From Nectonema munidae (taxonomy: Eukaryota; Nematomorpha; Nectonematoida; Nectonematidae), in NCBI GenBank assembly GCA_030549495.1, contig JAUIRK010000936.1, positions 1,201,001-1,265,000 on the forward strand: a DNA stretch of 64,000 nt, read 5' to 3'. Positions 1-10,429 of the stretch are shown here, in pieces. The number at the start of each line of letters is the position of its first letter. Within the stretch, counting starts at the first letter, position 1. The translations under genes were made by a program, and so were the position numbers. The notes beneath the pieces are model-generated. The model was not told the DNA's origin and did no database searches. It saw only the letters and a list, made by a program, of their open reading frames with translations.

Positions 1-802
1 GTCAGTTTTTTTAAGTATTTAAATAAAGAAATGATGGTTTAATTTTTGTAAGCAAGTGGACTCCCTTTATTCGAAGTCGAAAGCTTTTTCTATTTGTGAT
101 ACATTTTTCCTCATTCAAATACAATACAAGCCAATACTTGATTTGTTGCCTCACTTTTATTGTCTATTACTACAAGATGGTTCATCTTCAGAGTTTTTCT
201 AGTCTTTTGAAGTATCAATAAAAAGATTCTCTCATATATCTTTACACCTATTTTCAAATCATGTATTAATTTTGCTTCAATTCTTCTCCACAGAACTAAA
301 AAGTAAAAACAATAGTTTAAATACAACTCCTTCATTTTTGTGAACTTATTCAATTATTTTATTTATCTCAACAATTTTGTAAAAGATATTCTTGAAAACA
401 TTTAAAACTATTTTATAAAATAAGTATCTAAAGGTTTAATAAGCGCATTGCCTTTCGCATCTACGCAATGTTTGTTGACCAGCGCATCCGTTTGATAATA
501 ATAATCATCACCATTATGATTTTCCATATGCGATTGTCAGCTTTAGCTAACGATCTCGAGATATTTGTGACCTTTTACCCATGTCGACACCAAGCGCAGA
601 TTGGGGGAGGAGGAGGCGACTGCCGGCTTTGGGGGACCCCCTCTCTTAAATTGGGGGTGTGGGCGATTTTTCAAAACACAGGGGTTCGCTTGGTTCAATA
701 TTAGTATTCGAGTTTATTGGGGGGGGGGGGGGGGGGGGGAAGGTCAATTTTAAAATTTTGCTGATTTATTCTTAAAAAATCTTATAATTTATGGTTTACT
801 CA
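1..802. other. Gene-free AT-rich flank with poly-G tract
   Basis: I see no gene here. Positions about 600-680 are locally G-rich, and an uninterrupted run of 21 G lies at 719-739. Similar G or C runs sit inside hAT-type elements elsewhere in the window, so this may be the core of a decayed element, but I see no terminal repeats. The short open frames are chance. Confidence 0.5.
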
Positions 803-3345
803 TAAGAAAGAAAGAAGAAAGAAACATTTATTTAATAATAATTTAGTTACACATTTTAATAACTTTTTCAAACTCCTCTCTCCTTGTACTTTCTTTGGAG
901 TTTTGAGATTAAAAAGGTAGATATAAGATTCAAGTGGATGCAAATATGAAGGGAGTAGGTAATTGAGTGAGACGGGTCGTTGGTAGGCAAGAGAGTAAAT
1001 CAATGGAAAGCTAAAAAGCCTGTTAGCCGTAGTATAGATTGCATGGTGACAAAATATTGAGAAAAAACATAAGGTTAGAAAGAAAAAAAATAGATATAAC
1101 ATATATAAGTGTATATAATGCTATATATAAATGAGAAAAATGGGAGAAAAAAAAGTATATTGATGAAAAATTTATTGAAAAATTAAAATAAGGTAAAATG
1201 TAAGTGAAAATTTAGGTTTAAGTATATACGATACTAATATACAAAGCGTGAAAATTTATAGTAAATATATAAAAGAGTAAAAGAAAAGTTAGTTATAACA
1301 CAAGTAACACTTTTCACTGTCACAGGTTTGATCATCATTTTTTAAAAGTTTTCAATGGAAGATTGCTTAATTGAAGATTAAGAGAAAATATATCTATTTC
1401 AAAGCTGAATAACCAACCATCCTGTACCTAAGAGTTTTTTTAGAACTATTAAGTCTATATAAATAGAAGTTAACTTGTTAGGATATCTTAAGTTATAGCT
1501 TTCTAACTCTATTGAAATGAAGCCACTCCTGAAAAATGTTGGCCAAAAAACCTAGAATAAGTTTGTATGCAAATATAGACAACTGTAAAGTATATATGTC
1601 TTTAATTCTGAGTAATTTGTATTCTTCAAAGAATAGTGAGGTATGATGCTTAAAACCTAAGTTGAACACACTTCTGAGTGCCTTCTTTTGGATACAATCC
1701 AATCTTTTAACATCAGAGTAGCCCGAGTTTACAACACTATTCTATTAGGATTGGTAAATCAAGAGTTTATTATTGGTAGGCAGTTCATTTGTATAACTAT
1801 TAATAATACCAGAAACAGAAGTGGTCTCCCCGTGTTAGATTATTACTGTTAATTACTACTCCTAAAAGATTGAAAAGTTGATGCACGTTTAATAGAAGTT
1901 TCATAGCTTAAACAACGAGACTCTTTGTTCGTAAATATCATATATTTGGTTTTATGAAAATTTAGTTTCATATCATTTAGACCACAGCAATGACAAACTT
2001 GATTTAAAACTTGTCCAATTTTATCTAAAGATTTTGTAAGAAATGAAATGAAATGATTGTTACATCATCAGCAAATAGTTTGGAGGATAGATTGGGCTTG
2101 TATAAATCGTTGATGTAGAGAGAGAATAGAAGTGGTCCAAAAATGGATCCTTGAGGTACTCCTTTTTCAATTTTAGTTACATTTGAACCAGTGGCGCACA
2201 TCCGGGGGGCGAGGGGTGGGGCCTAATTTCAAATACCCCCTAATTTTTGATTTTCAGGATTTTTTTAAATTATATAAATATTTTTATTTGGTACCGTTTG
2301 AAAGGCTAAATTTCTTAATCTATAGGGTTTTTTTTCTTTATAAAGTTCTTGAAAACAATACCAAAGGTGCAGATTTGTGGGAATGTGTTCTTAAAATCAG
2401 TTAAAATACAAATTATATTTAGAAAGTGTTCTGATACACAAAGTCCAAAAATATTTGCTGTTTTATAAATTATTTTTTTGTATTTAAAAAATTGTCGTAT
2501 GCTGAGTTTTTTAGTTTACTTTAATTAAATTTTAAATGTTTTAGATGAAAAGTTAACTTTTTGTTGTTTTTTTACAAAAAATCTTTATTTGACATATCTT
2601 TTAAAAAAATTTTTTTAATTTTAATTAATAATTTTTTGAAATTTTTTGTGTTTGGGCATTTTTTTCGGGGGCATTTTTCCCTACTTTTTAATTCGGGGCA
2701 TTTTTTCTGCGCACCATATTCGATATGCAAATTTTATTAAAATATTTTCGCTGGAAGTATAGTATTTAAATTCACCAATTTTGTAAAAAAAAATTATAAA
2801 GTAGTCTTATAAATTTAGGACTTAGGTATTCGCTGAATACACTCTATTTTAAAGGATTGCTTGAATATTTGTTCTCCCGTGGTATTTCCAGACCACTAAT
2901 TTTGAAAATTGCAACAAAAAAATTTCGCCCCCAATAATTTTGAGGATGTGCGCCCCTGATTTGAACTAAAACCATCAATTTCAACTATCTGAAACCGATT
3001 GGTCAAGTGTGAATCCAAAAAATTGATAGCGTCAGATGAAAATCCAAAGAATGTTAACCTAGTCAAAAGAATTGGATGTGAAAGGCTATCAAAGGCCTTT
3101 GATAAATCTATAAATAATGCCGGTACCTCATCTGACTGACTTTTCTAAATGTGTTCTTATTTGATTTATAAAAATAATATGTAGATATGACTCGTAGAAT
3201 AATGTGGCCGGAACGTAAATTGATATTTATACAAAATATCTTTTTCATGTATGTAAGACATGACTTGCCCATATATTATTTTTTCAAATATTTTGGAAAT
3301 GTTATCGTAAAGAGCTCTCATGTGATTGTATATTAAAGTAACATT
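803..3345 (-). mobile_element. 5'-truncated LINE (non-LTR retrotransposon), interrupted
   Basis: The minus strand encodes pieces of a LINE reverse transcriptase. They run from a segment resembling the start of the RT domain (about 3340-3166), through motif A (DLSKAFDSLSHPILL, about 3145-3065), motif B (VPQGSIFGPLL, about 2165-2130) and motif C (KLFADDVTII, about 2095-2050), to the C-terminal part (1702-1493, containing LLRIKDIYTLQLSIFAYK). The motif wording fits the Jockey/CR1 group. An hAT element (2189-2958) has split the RT between motifs A and B. A TTTC-rich tract near 805-830 reads as a 3' tail on the minus strand, so 803-1490 is probably 3' UTR; that part is inference. Frame changes and stops make it dead, and the 5' half is missing. 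Confidence 0.8.
2189..2958. mobile_element. hAT-type non-autonomous element inserted in LINE
   Basis: The element starts CAGTGGCGCACATCC and ends GGATGTGCGCCCCTG, which are inverted repeats. It is flanked by an exact 8-bp duplication, ATTTGAAC, at 2181-2188 and 2959-2966, the hAT signature. It is 770 bp with no transposase frame. Removing it rejoins LINE sequence, so it is younger than the LINE. A related terminal fragment occurs at about 60953-61013. Confidence 0.88.
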
Positions 3346-3594
3346 ATTATAATAGCACATCACACATATACACTCAATTAGAATTCATACACATTTATTG
3401 ATGTCATATAATCAATTTAAAAACTTTTTATTTAAGTTAAATATATTCAAAGAGTTGGTTATCATCCACTATCACTATCTATCTATCAATCACTCACTCA
3501 CTCAATACACATTTTGTGTATATTTAACCCATGAGTCAACAGACAGACATACACGTCACACAGAAGTGTCTTATTTTTCTATCATCTTCTAAAG
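3346..3594. other. Low-complexity spacer
   Basis: AT-rich DNA with a run of short ATCA/CTCA-type repeats near 3465-3505. I see no gene. Confidence 0.4.
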
Positions 3595-3883
3595 CAGTGC
3601 TTCTCAAACTTTTTTACCTATGAAATAACTGAAACTTTGGGGCGCACCATTGAGATGGAAAAATCGGTCATAAAATTTTAGATTAAAAATATAAAGAAGT
3701 ACATACTACATTTGTCCATTATTTGGTTGTTTCTCGTACCCCATGTTATATTGTCTCGCACGCCTTGTTAAGAATCGCTGATCTAGATGGAATTTCAGGG
3801 TTCACATGGCTACCTCTCGTGGCGCAGCTGGCTATCTTCAAGGGTGCACCAGTGCGCCGCGTCGCACCGTTTGAGAAGCACTG
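3595..3883. mobile_element. hAT-type MITE, 289 bp
   Basis: Near-perfect terminal inverted repeats: it begins CAGTGCTTCTCAAAC and ends GTTTGAGAAGCACTG. There is no open frame. The flanking 8-mers do not match, so the insertion is old or the flank has been altered. The terminal motif is typical of hAT-derived MITEs in animals. Confidence 0.75.
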
Positions 3884-4947
3884 AAAGCAATTCGAAATTT
3901 GATGCGTGGTTTAAATATTGACACTGTGGGATGAGTGAGGCTTTCAAAACTTCAATTTAATGGCGGCTGCGCTCAGTTAATTTTTTTAATGTTGGTGCCA
4001 ATGGGTGTAAAATAACAAAAAGCAGGACAGATTGCTCTTGTCTAGAGGGTATCACGACCAACTCTAAACTTTAATGGCTATCTTCAAATATTTAAAAAAC
4101 TTAATTATTTATTATTTCTGATTTTTTTTTCAAAATTTTCTAAATTTTGAAAATTCTGTTCACTTGAATGGCAGTCTTTAATTAAGATACCGAATCATTC
4201 ACTGATTTGTACAAATAGTTAAGAGAAAGTTTTGCTAAGCTTTTTTTAATATCTTCTGAAAGTTAATCATGAAGGTTCAAAATTTGGAGTAATAAATTCC
4301 AAACTAAATGCAATAAAAAGTGATTCTGATGAATCAAAAAGAAGCGAAAAATTGATTCGAAAAAATATTACGGGTAAAAAACGTTGATAATACAATTTTC
4401 TTTAAAAAGATTCACTTGCTGTATCTTCATATACTGAATCAATGAAAAAAAATTAATGGTATAAAGTGCAATGCAATCCTTCTTGTTCCTCAATCAAATT
4501 CGTCATTTTGTACTCGAAACTTAAAAAACTGGGTACGAGATGTCTACTACTCGGTACAAAATGTTCCTCACGCTGGTTTATAACAACTAAGCTAAAAAAT
4601 ATAACTTCACCTGGCACCTAATTATCTTTAACAAGTTTTCATTGTTTAACACATAGTTAAAGAATAGGCATACATAATGACGAGTAAGCCGTTTAAATTT
4701 AGTTCAGAATATCGCCTGAATTCAAGGAACTCTGAATCTCAAGCTAGAATTTTAAAACGAAATCTCATGTTCCTAGATGTGCAACCGTCTCCTGCTCCCA
4801 TTATTATGGGCTACTGATCGCTTAACATGCATAATGGCGAGACTGCTCAATTCTATAGATCTATCTAGTCTCACTCTCACCATTCGTGTAGTAAAAGAAT
4901 GCGCGCCTGTAGTAAGAGCAATAATAAATGCGTGACTTCGTCTAATT
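3884..4947. other. Gene-free AT-rich spacer
   Basis: No coding frame, RNA gene or bounded element is recognisable between the two hAT-type MITEs. Confidence 0.5.
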
Positions 4948-5369
4948 CAGTGGTTCTTAACCTTTTTCAGTGCCCGTACCTCTTGATATCTCAAAAAATG
5001 TTCCCGTACCCCCATCCAAATATTTGAAAAAGACAAGTAATACAAACCTTGCTGAGAAATTATTGTACTTTTTAATTACTGAACAAAAATATTTTATGTT
5101 TATTTCAATTGGAAAGTGTTAATGAATAAGAGAAAATGAACGCAAATTTATGTAAGTAATTATGAGTAATGCTACAAAATACTACAACACATTTAATTTT
5201 TAGTGGTTTTTCGGAACGCGGGACAAAATAACATAAATCGGAAGATCTCCAGAATAATCAGGATGTCTGGCAACGTCATGTTTCATATGTTTGATATCAT
5301 GTTTCGTACCCCCAGGTTTAAGGCTTCGTACCCCTTGGGGGTACAGGTACCCCAGGTTAAGAACCACTG
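4948..5369. mobile_element. hAT-type MITE with exact TSD, 422 bp
   Basis: Ends are CAGTGGTTCTTAACCT and its inverted copy AGGTTAAGAACCACTG. Exact 8-bp duplications GTCTAATT flank it at 4940-4947 and 5370-5377. The interior is AT-rich apart from the terminal GTACCCC-rich blocks and has no transposase. The exact duplication suggests a fairly recent insertion. Confidence 0.9.
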
Positions 5370-5638
5370 GTCTAATTGGATAAGTGTATTATGATTGTTG
5401 GCTCTGCACGCATAAAACCTGTCAAGCAAATTATTATTTCATCGCTTTCTCTGAATTGTAACTACGAATCCAAGGCATGACCTGCAAACAAGGGTGTGTG
5501 TGTACTCACAAGTTCTACAGAGCTTCTTGCACAACGAGTTTGCTGTTATTTTATTTCTGGATAATGCACACACATTGTAAGGCTGTAAAATTTTGCTAAA
5601 ACATAAATGTTCTATCTTTAAGACTACATCGGTCCTAC

Positions 5639-6035
5639 CAGGGCCGTATCAAGGGGGAGGCAATTGCCCCCGGGCGCCACACCTAAGGGGGCCATTTCAT
5701 TTTCCTACCTAAGGAGCACTATGGGGCAAGCCCGCCTTCAAAGTCGTGCTCTTATGAGCATTGAGAAAGAAGTTCTCGATTGTGCTGATTTTGACGAAGT
5801 CATCGATAATTTTGCTGGTGATAAAACACGAAAAATGAACATCTAATGGAGACTGTCTTCGACTCAGCCAGTATATATCTGAATTATGTGGCTTAATAAA
5901 AATGTGAGCATTTTTTTTCTAAATTACTTTTTAAGCTAGAATGGGGTGGGGATGAGTGAGAAAAAAAGAGCAGAGGAGAGGGGCTCCATTCAGGACCTTT
6001 GCCCTGGGGCGCCACGATCCCTTGATACGCCCCTG
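5639..6035 (+). mobile_element. hAT element with transposase C-terminal remnant
   Basis: Terminal inverted repeats begin CAGGGCCGTATCAAGGGGG, and an exact 8-bp duplication GGTCCTAC lies at 5631-5638 and 6036-6043. The interior encodes on the plus strand the end of an hAT transposase (about 5705-5846, YLRSTMGQARLQSRALMSIE, then DFDEVIDNFA). This is the conserved C-terminal dimerisation region found in hAT proteins with TTF/ZMYM-like relatives. The rest of the transposase is deleted, so it cannot move without help. It belongs to the same family as the element at 7950-8471. Confidence 0.92.
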
Positions 6036-6043
6036 GGTCCTAC

Positions 6044-7095
6044 ATACAACTTTTTAATAGATCAATTATTATTTAAAATTTCAAAAAGCATCACCAATGT
6101 CTTCAACAACGTGAGCAGCAACCATCTATTACAGCATCAAGCGTGGATTTCCTGCATTTTTGATAAAGCGTTTTGAAAATGCTGACGCTAACAATGCTGT
6201 TGAGATAGATGGCGAGAGGACCTTTTCTAAAATTATAAATCATGAGCTTATCTGACGTCAATTGAAGAATTTATCTCAATAAATAACGCTGTTCAAATCT
6301 ATGAATAGGAAAAATAATGATAGAAGAATGAAGATGCTGAAATATAAGTTGCATCGTACCGCATAAATCTTCTACTAAAAATCTCAACGCTATCAATATT
6401 ATGACAAATCCAATATTGGTTGGAGACAGATAACTCTATAATGAAAATAATGATAATGATATAATAAAAGATACGAACAATACGATAAGATATTGAAGTG
6501 CTGTATACAAAAAATGTGGTTTCATCTCTTATCTCCGCAAATGTAAATATTTCTTTATCAAGGTTTAAATAACATTGTTTTAGTTATAAACAAATATTTG
6601 GAAGTATGCTCTTATGGTTTATTCAATGCAACGTTTATTATTCTTGTCTTCATCTGTTTTACGCAGGTGTTCACTTTTTCGTCATTGTATTCTTTGCCGT
6701 CTTTGTCAAATCTCGTCATTTACTTTTTATTTCTTGTATCATGTAATGTCTCTTTTTATTTGATTTCAATTCTGGGTTCCGATGCAAATGTCCACGTCGC
6801 TACACTTATCTTAGCAAGACAAATAAGTATAAATTATGTTGTATGTTTTATACTAATTGATATATTAATTATTGTATATTAATTGAATAAGAGGTTGAAT
6901 ACACTTACTTTACAGATGTAGAAGGCGTATAAGTATTTATTTTTCTCACTAGTTACTTTCATTTATATGGTCTTGAATGTTCATAATTTTTCCCACTCTT
7001 TTTTATTCAGATACCGTAGCGCACGAAAATCCTAGTGTAAGTGGGGTTTGCGAGAACGATATTTTTTAAGCTCATTTTATCTTACTTACCGCGAC
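6044..7095. other. Gene-free AT-rich spacer
   Basis: Holds only chance frames. A hydrophobic 94-codon frame at 6598-6882 starts at TTG, has no recognisable family and looks like translated T-rich DNA. Confidence 0.5.
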
Positions 7096-7229
7096 TTAAC
7101 CCATTTAGGACCAATGTTCCTATTTTGGAACATAAGTAATTTCATCTTCCTCTCCTTTTTTTAAAATTTTTAAAAAAAATCTTTTTGTTTTTTTTTTTAT
7201 ATTTTTTTTTTTTGTTTTAAATGGGTTAA
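7096..7229. mobile_element. piggyBac-type MITE, 134 bp including TTAA
   Basis: TTAA target duplications bound the element (7096-7099 and 7226-7229). Ends are CCCATTTA and TAAATGGG, giving the TTAA-CCC...GGG-TTAA pattern of piggyBac elements. Just inside the left end is a palindrome, TGTTCC...GGAACA. A second member of the family is at 36559-36676. Confidence 0.85.
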
Positions 7230-7949
7230 GCCGGTTTTTATTTTGATATGTCATCTTTACATCGTCGTACATAGCCAGCCATTTTTGTGAACTTAACTCT
7301 CTCAGAGTTTCTCATATGAAACTTTTATTTAAAATCTTTCATATATAAAATTTAAATCCAATTTTCATACAAGTGCTCAAGAAGTAAAAAAACTAAAATT
7401 ATAGAAATGTTTATTCGCAATTTGTTTCTGAACCAATGAAACTACTTTACCGTATTTGATTGTATGAGTATGTGGCATTGTATTCATCCACTTTTGCGAT
7501 CCACGCTGAGCTTTTATCTCGGTTACGTGCGTAAGCACATCACCACGTGATACCATGTCTCTTGATCGGTCATCGACGAAGATTATCCATTTTTTGTAGA
7601 TACATCTGTTTCAATGCCATTTTGTTTGCTATTTCCAGATATAACAGCAAACCTCAACATCTCCATATTTCTTGTAAATGCATCGCATATAATGCATGCT
7701 TTGTGATTAGTGTAACAGCGTTTTAAGCTTTTAACACCATTTTTCTGCTCATCTCTCGTTTCCTCCATTTCTTTGACTTTGTAACTCTTTATAGAAGCTG
7801 TTTTTCATTATATTACTCGCGTTGACAGTTCTTACATTTTATTTTTAGGTATGTGTTTTTTGATGTATTTGAACTTATTTATACTGCGTAGTTTTTTTCT
7901 AATTTTTACATATGATGGCGAGGATGTGTGAGCACAGAGACGTAGCCAG
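7230..7949. other. Gene-free spacer
   Basis: No gene or bounded element recognised. A 61-codon minus-strand frame at 7583-7768 resembles no family I know. Confidence 0.45.
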
Positions 7950-8471
7950 CAGGGCCGTATCAAGGAATCGTGGCGCCCCAGGCAAAAGTCCTGAATGGAG
8001 CCTCTCACCCCTTGCTCTTTCTTTTCTCACTCATACCCACCCTATTCTGGCTTAAAAAGTGATTTCTTGAAATGAGTGATTGAAAAAGTTCATGTTTTAG
8101 CAGCAGCAAAATTATCGATGACTTCGTCAAAATCAACACAATCGAGAACTTCTTTCTCAATGCTCACAAGAGCCAGACTTTGGATGCAGGCTTGCCCCAT
8201 AGTGCTCCTTAGGTAGGACTTACTAAGTTTCAGCTTGCTGAATGACCTTTCACAGGATGCAATAGAAGTTCCAATTGTCAGCATGATCCTCGAGCCACTT
8301 GTAGATTCGGACAAGTAACTCCATAGCGTTTGCCGGTTTTTCCTTCCGAGGTTTCAAAAACATTTGGATGTCCTCAATTTTCACTCAAGCTCTGCTGCGT
8401 TGACGTCAGTGGGAATGAAATGGCGCCCAGGGCAATTTTTCCCCACTGCCCTCCCCCTTGATACGGCCCTG
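7950..8471 (-). mobile_element. hAT element with transposase dimerisation domain remnant
   Basis: Ends are CAGGGCCGTATCAAGG and its inverted copy, and an exact 8-bp duplication GTAGCCAG lies at 7942-7949 and 8472-8479. The minus strand (about 8314-8090) encodes SIASCERSFSKLKLSKSYLR, then STMGQACIQSLALVSIEKE and DFDEVIDNF. This is the hAT C-terminal dimerisation domain, longer than in the sister copy at 5639-6035. The frame closes shortly after, and upstream transposase exons are absent. Confidence 0.92.
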
Positions 8472-8640
8472 GTAGCCAGTCTAAAGAAATACTTAGAGTG
8501 GAAGGAGCATGCATAATATATATATCATTTCACGTTAATTTCATCATTTTAAATTCATCCTTTTTCATTTTAAATTAGTTTTAGAATTTGAAACGGCAAA
8601 AGATGAATTTGAGCCATTTTGGGTTATTATTCCTGTAGAG

Positions 8641-9107
8641 CCGGGGTTCTTAACCTTTTCTAATAAAAGCCCAAATTAAGAACCAACATTGCACTAGAGC
8701 AGTGTTTCTCAACACTATATAGATGGTCCACAGCAAAAATGAGTTATTCATGCATTTTGAACTACGATAGGTTTAAAATTATCAAAAATGAAATCTCCAC
8801 GGTATTTTTAAGATCGTTCTAGTGGTCCTTGCCTTAAAAGGAGTTGAGAACCAACATTGCACTAGAGGCCCTCACCAAAAGCATAAAAGGTGTTTTTTAA
8901 TTAAGTCTGAAATATTATTCTAGTTAATAAAATGAATCCAAATTGCTCCATACATATCATAAAATCAATAAATCATATTATTCATAATAAATCAATAAAT
9001 TTCCGAATTTTGACTGTTTTAATATGCTATTCTTGGCCTATTTTTCCTGCACCTTTGCTATGTGGACCGTAAAACAAGGGGTTGAGGGCCGCGCTTGAGA
9101 ACCACTC
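8641..9107. mobile_element. Nested hAT-type MITE composite
   Basis: The outer unit begins GGGGTTCTTAACC (from 8641) and ends TTGAGAACCACTCC. An 8-bp duplication CTGTAGAG flanks it at 8633-8640 and 9108-9115. Inside is a second unit that begins CAGTGTTTCTCAAC at 8700 and ends near 8859, flanked by CACTAGAG at 8692-8699 and 8860-8867. A 20-bp direct repeat (8680-8699 and 8848-8867) marks the inner event. There is no coding sequence. Confidence 0.7.
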
Positions 9108-9337
9108 CTGTAGAGCAACACAGACCAATTCCAATGGAATTCAATAGGGATTAGTTAAAATCGTCCGCTTTAGGTGAACGAAGAAAATGGTATTATCATT
9201 AACTCCATAATATGCTGGTTTTTACCAGGAGCTACAACAATTTCGTTCACGTGGAACGCGGTCTGGTCGCCTTGGCTACGCCTATGCGTGAGCGTTGTGG
9301 ACAAGGGACCATATTGTGGTCGCCTCTACCTCCTGAT

Positions 9338-9674
9338 CAGTTAGGGATCCAGAAATTTTTGGTGGGGGGGGGGGGGGGGATCTCTGTAAAAAGTCAGTCA
9401 AAAAATGCATTAAATTTATTCAACAATATAATATATAATATAAAATAGTTTTTTCTATAAAAGGAATTTGGGTCGCTTCTTGCAGGAAGTCGCTTATGAG
9501 AGGGTTCGTTGTTAACAGGTTTTTCAGCAGATTCTGAAAAACAGTGTTTTCTGCTCTTAATAAATTTAAAATTATTTTTTTGTTCGTTTTTAAGCATCCA
9601 CCACCCCACCCTCCGCCTAGATTCATCACTGGTGGGGGGGGGGGGGTATGCATCCCCCTCTAGATCCATCCTTC
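9338..9674. mobile_element. G-tract-containing hAT-type MITE, 337 bp
   Basis: Start CAGTTAGGGATCCAG and end CTAGATCCATCCTTC match as imperfect inverted repeats (10 of 15). Flanks CTCCTGAT (9330-9337) and CTCCTGCT (9675-9682) agree at 7 of 8 positions. Two long G runs lie just inside each end (near 9363 and 9634). Open frames on both strands here are shadows of this repeat. Confidence 0.65.
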
Positions 9675-9682
9675 CTCCTGCT

Positions 9683-10429
9683 CTCTTCTATATACGAGGC
9701 TATCCATGTGTAGTTCAATCAAGTATAGTTACATTTTCTGAAAGAAATATCAGGGGAAGTGCAGGCGTGTGGAACTTGCTTTCCACTTGTTTATAAAATT
9801 TCTTACCAAGGCAGACATTTTTATAGAATTATTTTTGCGAAATTTTTTGAAAATAGGACAAAATTGAAATAGCGTGAGAGTTTTTTAATATTATTAGATT
9901 CTTTTTTTAACTTCATTTTTCGTTTGACTTATTTTTCTTTGAGAATAAAATAAAAAAAGGTATGAGAAAAAGAAATGTGAAGCTAGACGAAAAACAAAAT
10001 AAAGAAAATTGGAAACCAACAATTGAGTAAATGGTGTATCATATTTCACAGTTGTAATTACGCGCTAGGCTAGACCCTATCATTGCTGGGAAAATACCAG
10101 TAAAATTCGTTATTATTATTAAATCAAATACAATAAATCAATTTTGAATTTTTATTCGTATAAAATCTGGGCTGAGGAACCTCAGCCATGGAGGCAGATA
10201 ATTTTGGAGGACCTAGAGCCGGAGCAAAGCGTGAAAAAACCCTTTCCTATCATTTTATTAATTTGGTGAAGCCGAATCATCCTAATTATATATTTAATAT
10301 CACAGTTTATTCAATTAAGTTAATTTTTTAGTAATTTTTAATATCATCGATTTTGTGTTTTATCCTATTAAATCAAAATTAATTTTTTATCTTTTGTTTT
10401 AGTACAAATTAAAAAATTTTGATGCTGAC
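9683..10429. other. 5' flank of the Miro gene
   Basis: AT-rich DNA with no other gene. A good 3' splice-site-like tract, CTTTTGTTTTAG, ends at about 10402, 27 bases before the Miro start codon, so the mRNA may carry a spliced 5' UTR. I cannot place the matching upstream exon or a TATA box. Confidence 0.4.

Noticed and set aside
6598-6882. 94-codon hydrophobic plus-strand frame
   Set aside because: It starts at TTG, reads like translated T-rich DNA, has no family resemblance and no splice or promoter context.
9212-9796. Several 77-95 codon frames on both strands
   Set aside because: They run through the G-tract hAT-type MITE and its flanks; glycine/proline runs come from the poly-G tracts.
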